From: Corella eumyota
Lineage: Eukaryota; Chordata; Ascidiacea; Phlebobranchia; Corellidae
Length of the DNA stretch: 64,000 nucleotides
Assembly (NCBI GenBank): GCA_963082875.1
Contig: OY720102.1
Span: forward strand, 7,254,001-7,318,000
Direction of reading: 5' to 3'
Position numbers and translations under genes: made by a program. A model generated the notes under the pieces. It saw only the letters and a list, made by a program, of their open reading frames with translations. It was not told the DNA's origin and made no database searches. How positions within the stretch are numbered: position 1 is the first letter of the stretch; each line of letters begins with the position of its first letter. Of this stretch, positions 44,709 through 54,815 are shown piece after piece.

Positions 44709-45924
44709 AGCCGAGGATGACGTCACGGTGCTGATATGACGTCACGCCTATTTTTTGTGGCTGATTTTTTTTTTATTTATATCAACGCGAGGCTTTTTTG
44801 AGGCAGTCTTCGTTTGTATTTGTTTTATTCCATTTTTTTTTGCCATGATTTTCCGATTCCAGTAACACAGTGGTAGTGATAAATTTATGATCTTAGGCCA
44901 CGCCACCAAATTTGATTTGCCTTATTTTAATAATTGTTGATTTTTTAAGGCTATAGGAGAATAGATGTTATTAACAATATGTTGTAAATGAATTAGCATT
45001 TTTTTTTCGTTTAAATTAAAAACTTTTAGCTTTTTTTTAAAGATTTCTTTTCTTAAGAAAACACTAGTCCCTCTAAAACTAGAAAATCGCCGAAAATGTT
45101 TATTTATTTTGGCCCCTTTTTAAGTATTTTAACCCTTGTTGTTATTTAAATTTATATATCTATATTTATACTATTGCAAGTTGAAAATTAGTAAACACTT
45201 TTTAGCATGACGTAATTATAAGCGATTCCCGTTTAAACTTATCCTTACCCGTAAAATTCGAAGGTCTGAATTTTAATTAAGAAACTGCTGGTTTGAACAT
45301 CGTATATTGTCCAGAATACATAATCATATTCATGTTATTAGCCTGCATTATTGTACTTAGTTGATATCTAATATAAAAGGAGTTAGATTAAAAATATTTT
45401 TGTAGTCTTAGGGAGCAGTTATTATATTGTGATAGTTCATGTAGACAATATAATGTGAATAATTATAAAGGTAGTAAAAAGAGTATGACATTTTAGATAT
45501 TTTAAATTTTGCATTTCTTGTTGCTCAAAATTTCATACTATAGCTTCTGCTTCATACCTACATTTAATAGGTATTTGATTTTTTAGCAAGTTACATTTAT
45601 ATTTTCGTTTTACAACTTCAGTTTATTTTCTTTCGTAGCCTAACAATTTTAAATGTTATGTTTTGACAGTTTGGTAAAAATATTAAATTATTTCGGATTC
45701 TTTTATTTATTATCAACTCAATGGCCGACTTTTGCTGTCTATATCTAACCATATTAAACCTTATCACTCTTATCTATGTTTAGACTGAACAAATCGTGCG
45801 AAACAACTTGAGGGCCAATATGGAAAATCAGTATCAGTTTTTTAAAAGAAAAAGAGCGTCTGGAGCTAAGCACTACAAAACCGAACAGTAACGACCACTC
45901 CAGTTCTTTCTTCTAAGATCAGTA
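44709..45924. other. Intergenic gap, ACBD3 to CCCH gene
   Basis: The ACBD3 3' UTR is followed by AT-rich DNA without a supported ORF or recognised repeat. No TATA box can be assigned to the next gene. Confidence 0.4.
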
Positions 45925-47813
45925 ATGGAATACAATCAAAGTTTTCAAGAAATTAAGGCTCCTGTCAAAGGTAGGCTAGGTATAACTTGGGCAGTTTTTC
46001 TAGGATCTACTATACGATCATAATAGCCTACAAAATGTAACGGAAGCTTTATAGAACAAATTTTAATACAACAAACAAGTAATAACGGTTTTAACGCAGG
46101 TTTTCGTACACCTATTCCTTTGATTTTCCGCCCTCGAAAGTTTTCTTCGCCCTACCTTACCGTCCCCAAATACCAAGGCGATGACGTCACGGACGGTTGC
46201 TCTTACGATGAATTCAGCAGAGCTGGCTCGTTCGATTCGGGTATTGGCTCGACTTTCGCTGACGCGGATATAGAAAGCAGTCGACTCTGCCCAAGGTAAA
46301 GTAGGTAACAAATCACATGATTAGAAAGCGAATAAAGGTTTTAAAACGAAAAAGCTAAAGCCTTTAACCGCTTCGAAGCGGGTAGCTATTTATAGGGCAA
46401 AGTGTAATAAATTTTTCAAAATTAGATAATAAAATTACAATGAAAGTTTAAAGTTAATTAACCTTACGACCTGTTGCCATTTCCAGGTACCACAACGAAG
46501 GCTTGTGCGAGCTGGGCCCAAAATGTCCCCTAATCCACGAAGAGAAAAAGAGTGCTTTGGAGGACGACAGCGCCACGTGCTCCATGTTCAATCCCCGGGC
46601 CACAGAGTTTATTCCTGGGCATTTACGTCATCAAAGTGACGAGACGTCTGTTGATGACGTCATTGCAAAGGATCTTACGAATCTGGCGATAGGCAGCTCA
46701 AGTCTGTGTGAGTTTAAGTTGTATTAGGTTTCTAAGAACCGTAAAAGTAAAGAGTAAATTTAAAGTAACATGAACCCTAAATTGTTTTAAAAAAAAATCA
46801 CAAAATCTGATAGGTTTATTTTAAACTGTCATTTTAAAATAATAATTTAATCCTTTTTTATTTAAATAGTTTCAACCGAGTCTATACTTCAAAATGAATC
46901 GAAGACAGGGCTGTAAGTATGGATTTTTTTCTTACTTAATTACATAAAAAATAGTTAAATAAAGCATATCTGGAACAGGTTTTTTGCCTTCATATAATTG
47001 CCCTTTTTTATTTTAGGTGCAATTCAAGTTTGAAAGAAAACAAAAGCCTGGATAACGACGCTACAGGTGAATTAGCCGAAAAATCTTCAGGTACGACAGA
47101 AATTGCATTTTTCCACCATTTTCTTAATTTTTTTTTTTTTTATAAATGTATATTGCATTCGAGAATAAATTGACTTTAATATTTGACATTTAAAAATATA
47201 TGTATTTAGTTTTAATTGAAGGCTCGAAAAGGTTTAAGCGCTACAAGTTTAGAACCGAACCCTGTACAACATTTCATACAATTGGTTCATGCCCTTACGG
47301 TGAGAATTGCAATTTTTATCACAAAAACGTGGAGAAGTCTGTCAGTCGCACCAAAACCAGACTTTGCAAAGCTTGGGGTCTTGCCGGAAAATGCAGCTAC
47401 GGCGAAAAGTGCGATTTTGCGCACGGTAAATATAAGTACTTGGTGCACTTGCTGGTTTTTACATTTAATATTACACTACATTTTTTTAGGAAACGACGAA
47501 TTGTTTATGAAGTTTAAAACCCGAATGTGCAAGGTGTTTTTTACCACCGGTAGATGTCCTTACGGAGCCCAGTGTACTTTTGCACACCACGAAATGGAAA
47601 AGCGTAAAGACCTCTCAACAATTTACAAGTTCAAAACCGAGATATGTCAATTGTAAGTATTGGTGGAGACATCGTTTTTTTTAATAACTTTTATACAGTT
47701 CCTCGTATTTTTTTATCAGATGGCTGCAGAAAAAGTGTTCGTTTGGCCCTGCTTGCCACTTTGCCCACGGAGTGGAAGAGCTGAACTCGTATTCGGAGCA
47801 CCATACATTTTAG
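45925..47813 (+). CDS. Five-finger CCCH zinc-finger protein (TTP-like fingers)
   Basis: Eight exons: 45925-45970, 46100-46295, 46487-46707, 46870-46912, 47017-47090, 47210-47425, 47490-47652 and 47720-47813; 350 residues. There are five CCCH fingers: C79-X8-C-X5-C-X3-H98, C212 to H231, C246 to H265, C279 to H298 (all CX8CX5CX3H) and C318-X7-C-X5-C-X3-H336. Fingers 2-5 are preceded by basic leads such as KFKTRM and KFKTEI, the hallmark of TTP/ZFP36-type RNA-binding fingers. Finger 1 is isolated by a 110-residue Ser/Asp-rich linker. Likely role: binding AU-rich or similar elements in mRNA 3' UTRs. TTP itself has only two fingers, so this is a lineage-type variant without a safe name. Residues 50-75 carry an SFDSGIGS-type Ser-rich patch. 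Confidence 0.85.
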
Positions 47814-48689
47814 ATAAAAAAATTCTGTGATAAGTTAACCAAAGGTAGTCAAACTGTTTAATTATTATTTTTGTATTAAAACTTGAAGCATATTTTTTTT
47901 TCAGTTGTTAATTTTTTTGTAATTTTTTGTTGTGTGTTTTTCTGTAAAGTTCACCTTAGTTTGTTTGTATTTAAAGTTTGTTAAATTATTGTTGAAAAAT
48001 TTTGATAAATACTGTGTTTTTTCTTGATTGTGAATATTCTAAACTTCAGATATGTACCAAACACTTATTTATATATTTTTCACACGTTTTCTTGCACAAT
48101 TTTATGTTAAAATACTTTCTAAGCTGTAAATGATAATAATTTGATAATTAAATCGATAATATATTGATAAATGTAAATTGTCGAATGGATATTATTAGGT
48201 TAGATATATTGACCTATACCACGACATTGGTTTACTTAAATGTTAAATTAAACCTTTACTTATATCTTTAAAACAAAATTACTGGTAATTTGACAATCAT
48301 TTTGTGTTGTATTAAATTTTGAGTGTAAAATAAAAGTGTTTTTTCCATTTGTAAAACAAAGGATTGGAGATAAATGTGAATATAGAAAAATTACTCATGC
48401 GTGGGTGTAAATACAATTTCCTATCCAGCTTTTTCGTGAAGAGCTAATGCAGCATAAACATGCGGACACGTGTTTTTTCTTTTAAATACATAGAAAGTCG
48501 ATATTAACTTACGAGACTTATTGATTAAAGTGAAATAAATTAATATTTAGTATCACATTAGGTGGGCCAGGTTGTGTCGCCTTTTATTTCAGGTTTATTA
48601 ACGTTACATCATTTTTTGTACTGCTAACAAAAAATCTGAAATTCGATTGACGAAAAATATATTTTATGTATACTCTTGTCTGATTGTGA
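47814..48689. other. Intergenic gap, CCCH gene to REXO4
   Basis: Very AT-rich 3' UTR and spacer. No repeat or ORF is supported. Confidence 0.4.
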
Positions 48690-51030
48690 ATGACAGACTT
48701 TAAAAATAACATGAAATCTAAAGTTCTCAAAAAAGAGAAAACCAAAGACCTTAAAAAACTCTCGAAAAAGAAAGACAAACTAAACATAATCGATAAAGTA
48801 ATTTTAAAGAAGCAACCTTCTAAAAATAAGCTAAAAAAGAAGTTAAAAACTGAAACTTTACCGGAAAATATAACTTTAAAATCTGAAACTGTTAAAAAAG
48901 TATCAAAAAATCATAAAGAAAACTTATCTTTGGTTGAAAATGGTAATGACAATTCAAAAACTTTAAGTGATACAACGTTAATACCAAAAAATCAAAATAA
49001 ATCAAAAAAGAAAATATTAAATTGTTCCTCGAATTGGAAAATTCTTGAACAGGAACTAAAACGGGACAACGAAAAAAATAAAAAGGAATCGCATAAGCGG
49101 AAACTTCATTATACCAACAATGATTTTTCCAAAAATGCAAAAAAATCCAAATTTAACAAGGATGTTTGGTTTGATAATGTTGATGTACATGACTTACTGT
49201 CGGCCGAATCTGAAGAACCAATGCAAATAGTAAAGAAGGGAAAATCGAAAAAAATTCCTTTAAACGAAAATGCAAAAACTTTGGTTAAAACCAATGCATT
49301 TGGTGGTTTAACTAAGGTAAGCCTAACCTGTCAATGTGTTAATCAGCAGCATTTTGTAGTGGTCAAAACACTTGTCTTCACTACATGAGGTCAAGGGTTC
49401 GATCCCCACTGCTCTTATGTTGTAAAGCCCTTGAGTAAGGCGCTATAAATGGTATAAACTCCTGCTGAGTCAGCAATTATCAGTAAATATTCCAAACTGC
49501 CAAAGGCAACTCGCGATTGGGTCAGGGTAACTGTTGTTACTCTATGTTTAGGTCGCACATTCAACATTCTTACATTGGGAATAAAGATATATATATATAC
49601 AAAAAAAAAATTACAAATCCTTGGAAAAAACGCACAGTCAATGCTGAGCAACTAATTTATATTGTATATATATATACCTTACTTAGTTAAAAAATGTTTT
49701 TTTTAGGTTGTGGCGATGGATTGTGAGATGGTTGGGGTAGGTGAGGAAGGAAGAAATTCAGTCTTAGCTCGAGTTTCTCTAGTCAACCAGTTTGGGAAAT
49801 GCATTTACGACAAATATGTCAAGTCCAGGGAGGAGGTAACAGACTACAGGACATTTGTAAGGTACGGTACTAGAGTATTTTTTTGATCCAAAAAACACGG
49901 AAATAATATAAATATCATTTTAAATAAGCTGTTTTTTTAATGCTGGTATTTACTGGCTTCTTCTTTAAATTCCATTTTTTTAAACTCTGTAAGGTTATAT
50001 ATATCTTTCTATGATTTTAATTTAACTACCTAAGTAAATTATTTGTAATTGTCCTACAATGTGTTGTCTATGAAAAATATTTTATTATTTATTTCAAATT
50101 TTAGAAATATAGTAAACACGAATTAACTGAATTGTAAAACTAGTTGATTATATTAATTTTAATTTTAGCGGTATTCGGCCACAAGATTTAGTTGACGCTC
50201 CGGACTTCGAGGTTGTACAAAAGGAAGTTGCAGATATCCTCCAAGGAAGAATCTTAGTTGGTCATGCTCTGTGGAACGACTTTAAAGTTTTGTTTTTGGA
50301 TCATCCTAAAAGATGCATCAGGGACACAGCAAAGTATTTTTTTTTTTTTTTTTGTATATATCTTTATCCTCGATGTGGGAAAGTCAAATGCGCGACTTAA
50401 ACATAGAGTAACATAAGTTACTTCGACCCAGTCTTGAATTGCCTGTGGCAGTTTGGGATATTATGGAGACTATAATTGCCCTGTAATTATGCTGCTGTTT
50501 AAGTGCTAGCTCAGCAGGAGTTCGTACCATTTATAGCGCCTTACTCAAGGGCTCTATAGCATGAGATCAGTGGGGATTGAACCCACGACCCCATGTGTGG
50601 TGTAGCAAGAGTTCTTACCACTACACCACGCTGTCGTTAATTTTTTTCGCCATACTTTTCAGCCATAATCTTAACATATTATAAAAATTGTTTATGTTGT
50701 AAAATGTATTTTCGATTCTAAAATTTAAAGCTTGTAATTTTCTTAGTTTAAGGGTTAATAAGCAAACCCTTCTTCTCTAGGTACATTCCCTTTAAAACAA
50801 TGACAGCAGGAAGATCACCTGCGTTAAGAGTATTATGTGCCAAGATTCTCGGTGTACAAGTTCAAAAAGGGGAGCACAGCTCTGTGCAAGATGCTCAAGC
50901 TGCTATGAGGCTGTATGTTATGCACAAAAAACAATGGGAAGCGGAAAAGACAACCCCAAAACTAAGCAAAAAGGCGAAAAAGAACCTTAGCACTGACAAG
51001 GTTTTAGCAAAAAGCTCTTCAACTAGTTAG
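48690..51030 (+). CDS. REXO4: REXO4, DEDDh 3'-5' RNA exonuclease
   Basis: Four exons: 48690-49316, 49707-49861, 50169-50333 and 50781-51030; 398 residues (human 422). The Lys-rich first exon (209 residues, many KK and KSKK runs) fits the nucleolar N-terminus. The exonuclease domain starts at residue 210 with [12 protein letters not shown] (ExoI, Asp214 and Glu216), then [13 protein letters not shown] (ExoII, His and Asp), and [14 protein letters not shown] (ExoIII, the DEDDh Asp, with the domain His earlier in the same block). REXO4/Rex4p proteins take part in pre-rRNA processing. SINEs lie in introns 1 and 3. The intron 3 SINE begins three bases after the splice donor. Confidence 0.93.
49344..49610 (+). 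mobile_element. SINE family A, forward, 27 bp after the REXO4 exon 1 donor
   Basis: Head AGCAGCATTTTGTAGTGG, tail GGGAATAAAGATATATAT then poly-A. The mid-body is shortened by about 30 bp. Confidence 0.82.
50337..50636 (-). mobile_element. SINE family A, reverse, abutting the REXO4 exon 3 donor
   Basis: The T-run that represents the SINE tail starts at about 50337; the donor GT is at 50334-50335. Full-length, head at 50636. Confidence 0.88.
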
Positions 51031-51358
51031 GATAACTTTTTTTCTACTGCCTTTTAAAATATTATTGTTTATTTTAATTGAGGGGGAAAAACATGGTAGG
51101 ATACATTAAATCAAAAGTGTACACTGAAAATTTGCTGAAATCCAATTAATTACAAAAAAAAAACGAGAAAACAGTAAAATTATGCAAGATTACCAAACGT
51201 ACATAAGTTTTTTAAAATATATATCTCTAGGTATAGTAAAAATAAAATAAAAGAATATAACTGAAGACAAGTTTTTGACAATGGCTAAGTTTATCGGGTG
51301 TTTAAAACTGTAGTCCCAAAAAAATGCATTCTACGATTCTAATTTGGTCTTCAACAGA
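51031..51358. other. Convergent 3' gap, REXO4 to MAX
   Basis: 328 bp, AT-rich, holding both 3' UTRs. Nothing else is seen. Confidence 0.4.
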
Positions 51359-53009
51359 CTAAGAACTGTCCGGCTCCATGTCCATGCTTTGTTCTGTGTT
51401 TCCGCCAGGTGTTGATGAAAATATTCCTTCCCGCTTTGCTCTTTCCAAAGATTTTACTAAAAAAAAAAAAAGGTTTTTTTCAAGTTCGGACTCTTTTTCA
51501 AGTTCGGAGTTACAATAAAATTGTCAAAACTAGTCGATAGCCCACCCTAGGGTCAGGATTTCAATTGTCATATTATGGTCACAACTCTCAACTAATGTTT
51601 GCCTGTGAGTTTTACCCATGCACCAAAAACAGCATTTTTTTTAGTTTGCAGGGCTTAAAATTTGGTACCTATAAACTATACAGGATCAAATGGATCGAAT
51701 AAATAGAATGTACCCGAACGTATATCAAATGGTTTTCAAATAAACCAAATGGATTGAATGGACCGAACGGATCGAATGGATCACATGCATTATGCTTATT
51801 CTAAATGGGTGAGGGTCGGGGTTAGGGTTTAATTTATGCAATATTTTTGTTCCATTCTATCCATTTGATCCATTCGATTCATTCGATAACCATTTGATAT
51901 ACATTCATTCGATCTTGTATAGTTTATAGGAACCCCTTAAAATTGGACATATGTATATAATTGTCCATTAACCTCCCTTCTATATAAATGTTATAACAAA
52001 CTTAAAGTAGTTGGTATAAAAACCTACTTCTGTATTCCAGCTGGTTGTTTTGCCTTCGTAGATTCTCAATATCCTGTTTATTGGACGAGTTTTTGCGTGA
52101 CATGTCCTGAATGTATTCTGTCGCTTTGTTTAAAATTTGTGCCCTGGAAGCCTGTTAAACAACACACATGTTACCTACCATAAGAAAACTTGAATAGGTT
52201 GACTAAACAAACATAGAGTAACATCCTTTACTCTGACTCAGTTTCAAGTTGCCTGTGGCAGTTTGGGATATTATACAGATTATAATTGCCCGGTAATCAA
52301 GCTAACTGCTAATTAAGTGCTAGTAGACGTATTGGCTAGGAAAATGCTACCGAATAAATAAGCCGTGGGATTAAACCCACAACCTCATGGTGGTGTAACA
52401 AGTGTTCTTACCACTACACAGCGCTGCTGGTGATATACAACAAAGAGTAAAAAATCTGCAGGGTCATACCTTTTCTCCTTGCAAAGAAGGAACTGAATCT
52501 CGTAATCCGTTAAAACTTTCTTTTATGTGATCGCGTCGTTTTCTTTCTAGGGCGTTGTGGTGTGACCTTTTATTAACCTAAATAAACAAAAAAGTTAAAT
52601 CAAGATCGAAAGTAAGACTTGAACACATGGAAGAATAAAATTAATATTGTTTAAAAAATTAATTCAGCAATAGACTTAAAATTTTTTTTATTTAAGCGAT
52701 AATGCTGATAATAATTAGGGTTCCCTTTTTAACGAGGATTTTTTATTTTATATATATACACAATTACTTACCCCTCCTGACATTTCCGACTTTCCATCGC
52801 CCTGTAAAATAAAAATGAAAATATAAACACAAGAATATGATAATCTCAACAATTTTTAACTGGTAAACAATTACAATAAAGCCTTTTTGCCTTTGTCTGT
52901 TTGTTCACGCGTAGTTAAAGATAAAAAAGTGACAATGGTATACACTTACATCGCTATCAACATCTACCTCTCTATCCTCCTCAAACGATTTGGTATATTC
53001 GTGATCCAG
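51359..53009 (-). CDS. MAX: MAX, bHLH-leucine zipper partner of MYC (start exon unresolved)
   Basis: Minus-strand exons 52950-53009, 52772-52801, 52470-52577, 52028-52151 and 51359-51456 give 139 residues in phase. The basic-helix-loop-helix [33 protein letters not shown] continues into [15 protein letters not shown] and a leucine zipper, nearly identical to vertebrate MAX. The E-box-contacting His, Glu and Arg of the basic region are intact. The N-terminal exon encodes an acidic stretch ([15 protein letters not shown]) like the vertebrate acidic start, but it has no in-frame ATG, so either a short upstream exon is missing from my model or translation starts at the Met in the 30-bp exon (MSGG). 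MAX dimerises with MYC, MXD and MNT proteins on CACGTG sites. A SINE (52205-52430) lies in the third intron. Confidence 0.93.
51519..51981 (-). repeat. Dispersed repeat B, copy 6, split by a MITE
   Basis: Two parts, 51519-51662 and 51936-51981, form one repeat B copy in reverse orientation. The right part carries TTGGACATATGTATATAATT, the complement of the family's start. It is interrupted by the MITE at 51663-51935. It lies in the last MAX intron. Confidence 0.65.
51663..51935. mobile_element. Foldback MITE inserted in repeat B
   Basis: Long terminal inverted repeats: CCTATAAACTATACA near the left and TGTATAGTTTATAGG near the right, continued by imperfect GGATCGAATGGATC-type subterminal repeats on both arms. 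A 9-bp direct repeat CTTAAAATT flanks it (51654-51662 and 51936-51944). The loop contains GGGTTAGGGTTTAA. No ORF. The duplication length and TIRs fit an hAT- or MuDR-like non-autonomous element. Confidence 0.75.
52205..52430 (-). mobile_element. SINE family A, reverse, 3'-truncated
   Basis: Head at 52430; the tail segment before ACATAGAGTAACAT is missing. MAX intron. Confidence 0.78.
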
Positions 53010-53594
53010 CTTTTTTGTTTCAGTTTTTCAATAGAGTAGGAAATATGGTTGGCGTTGCCATACAGATAATAGAATATTCAGCAATTTTTAATAGGGCTAC
53101 ACACTAACTTTCTTCAACAAATCTACGAATCGCGATATAAGGTCTAAAAGATAAATTTTATGGTCATTAAATTGAATATATTGCGACAAAACCGCAAAAA
53201 CCCAAACAAAAGCGTCAAACAACAAACGTTGCACGCGACTTCCTATAAAAATTATTTAGAGGCGAGGTGGTGTAAGTGTTGTGACCGATGGCAGCGTGGC
53301 TGTGGTCTTAGATTTTTAAAGAAATTTTCTTCACTTATAATTATACTACATTACTTTCACTTTAAATAGTTAATGTTTAGTATTTTATTTATATATGTTA
53401 CACACCAGTCTAAATTTAATTTTTTGTACTTTAAAAACTACAAAAAACACCGAAACATTAGCTTTAAGACTGCAAATGTATTTTATTATATACAATCAAC
53501 ACCAAAAAGCAATACAACATTATTTTAGAGTAACATTAAATAAATAATCCCTAACAATTATTATTTATAAGAAAAGTCAGGGGCTGGTCCTGTG
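53010..53594. other. Gap between NAA20 stop and first MAX exon found
   Basis: No convincing exon is found. This is where a short ATG-bearing MAX exon would be expected. An ATG at 53061 (minus) opens only 13 codons. Confidence 0.35.
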
Positions 53595-54815
53595 TTAGCT
53601 ATGCAGTTCTTCGGGTGTAATAATACTTTTATCTGTTTTAATTGACAGTTTATTAACATCTCTCGAAGTTGGTTTACGCATGTCATAAGCATCTTCATCT
53701 GATTCTCCATTTGCAGATGAATAATAATTTAAAACTGTCCTAAAAATCAGATTGAGTTTTTAAGTTAGTAATATTTAAAAATGGGTTTAAGGATTAGCAA
53801 TAAAAAAATTATAATTTATATGATATTTCTTTATAAAAGCGGCCTTGGTTTAAAAAGCATTAGCGTAACCATAGATTTGTATATATCTTTATCCTTGATG
53901 TAGGAAGGTTGAAAGCGCGACTTCAATATAGAGTAACATAAGTTATTCTGACCCAGTCTTGAGTTGCCTGTGGCAGTTTGGGATATTATATAAATTATAA
54001 TTGCCTGATAATTATGCTGCTGATTAAGTGCTGGCTCAGCAGGAGTTTATAACGTTTATAGCGCCTTACTCAAGGGCGCTACAGCATATGAGCAATGGGG
54101 ATTGAACCCACGACCTCCTGTGTGGTGTAGCAAGTGTTCTTACCACTACACCACGCTCCATTAATTAAGTTTATAAAAAAACAGTTAAACTATTTAAAAA
54201 TTTTAAATGTGGCAAACTTAACCCAACAGATATTAACATGTTAACTGACCTGTACAAAACGTATCCGAGTTGTTTATACATTTCAACCGCCACTTGGTTA
54301 GACTTGCGCACAAACAAATCCACGAAAAGAGCCTTTTTTTGTTCGGATATATCCTCCAAACGTTTCATAAGCTCAGCAGCTAATTTTAAACGCCTATATT
54401 CACTACTCACAGACAAGGCAGTCACATGACCATGCCAATCGTCCTGCATTCGACCCTCGACCTAATTAAAATTTAAAAGAAATGTCATAAGGAACAACTT
54501 AAAAAATATCATAATTGTATGTGTAAAAAAATTGACAATTCCATATTGAGGATAAATATAATTTGGTATTTAAATAATTTTCTAGAAAAACAGTTAAAGA
54601 AAAAAATGTCACTTTACGAAATTTCTATCATTTACCTTTCCCATTATGTATCCCATTGGGTCTCCCGAAGCTGACTCTGCCATCATAAAATATTCAGGCC
54701 ACTTTGCAAGGTATTGTAAATAGAAACCGACGGCGTAAGTTTCAGTCAATGGATCAAGGTTAATTCGATTGAACCTCAGCATATCCTTGCAGGTAAAGGG
54801 TCTGTAATAAGTCAT
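53595..54815 (-). CDS. NAA20: NAA20, catalytic subunit of N-terminal acetyltransferase B
   Basis: Three exons: 54636-54815, 54250-54461 and 53595-53739, giving 178 residues, the same length as human NAA20. It has FTCKDMLRFNRINLDPLTETY at the N-terminus, the substrate-loop YLQYLAKWPEYF, GHVTALSVSSEYRRLKLAAELM (acetyl-CoA binding, R-R-L-K-L-A-A of GNAT motif A), VDLFVRKSNQVAVEMYKQLGY and the C-terminal NGESDEDAYDMRK. NatB acetylates Met-Asp, Met-Glu, Met-Asn and Met-Gln N-termini with NAA25. A SINE lies in intron 2. Confidence 0.96.
53877..54159 (-). mobile_element. SINE family A, reverse
   Basis: Full-length copy in NAA20 intron 2, tail at 53877, head at 54159. Confidence 0.86.

Noticed and set aside
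48584-48787. 67-codon minus-strand ORF at the REXO4 start
   Set aside because: It is the complement of the Lys-rich REXO4 N-terminus; Phe/Leu/Ser-rich shadow.
49415-49651. 78-codon minus-strand ORF
   Set aside because: It is antisense to a SINE; many SINE copies give similar chance ORFs.
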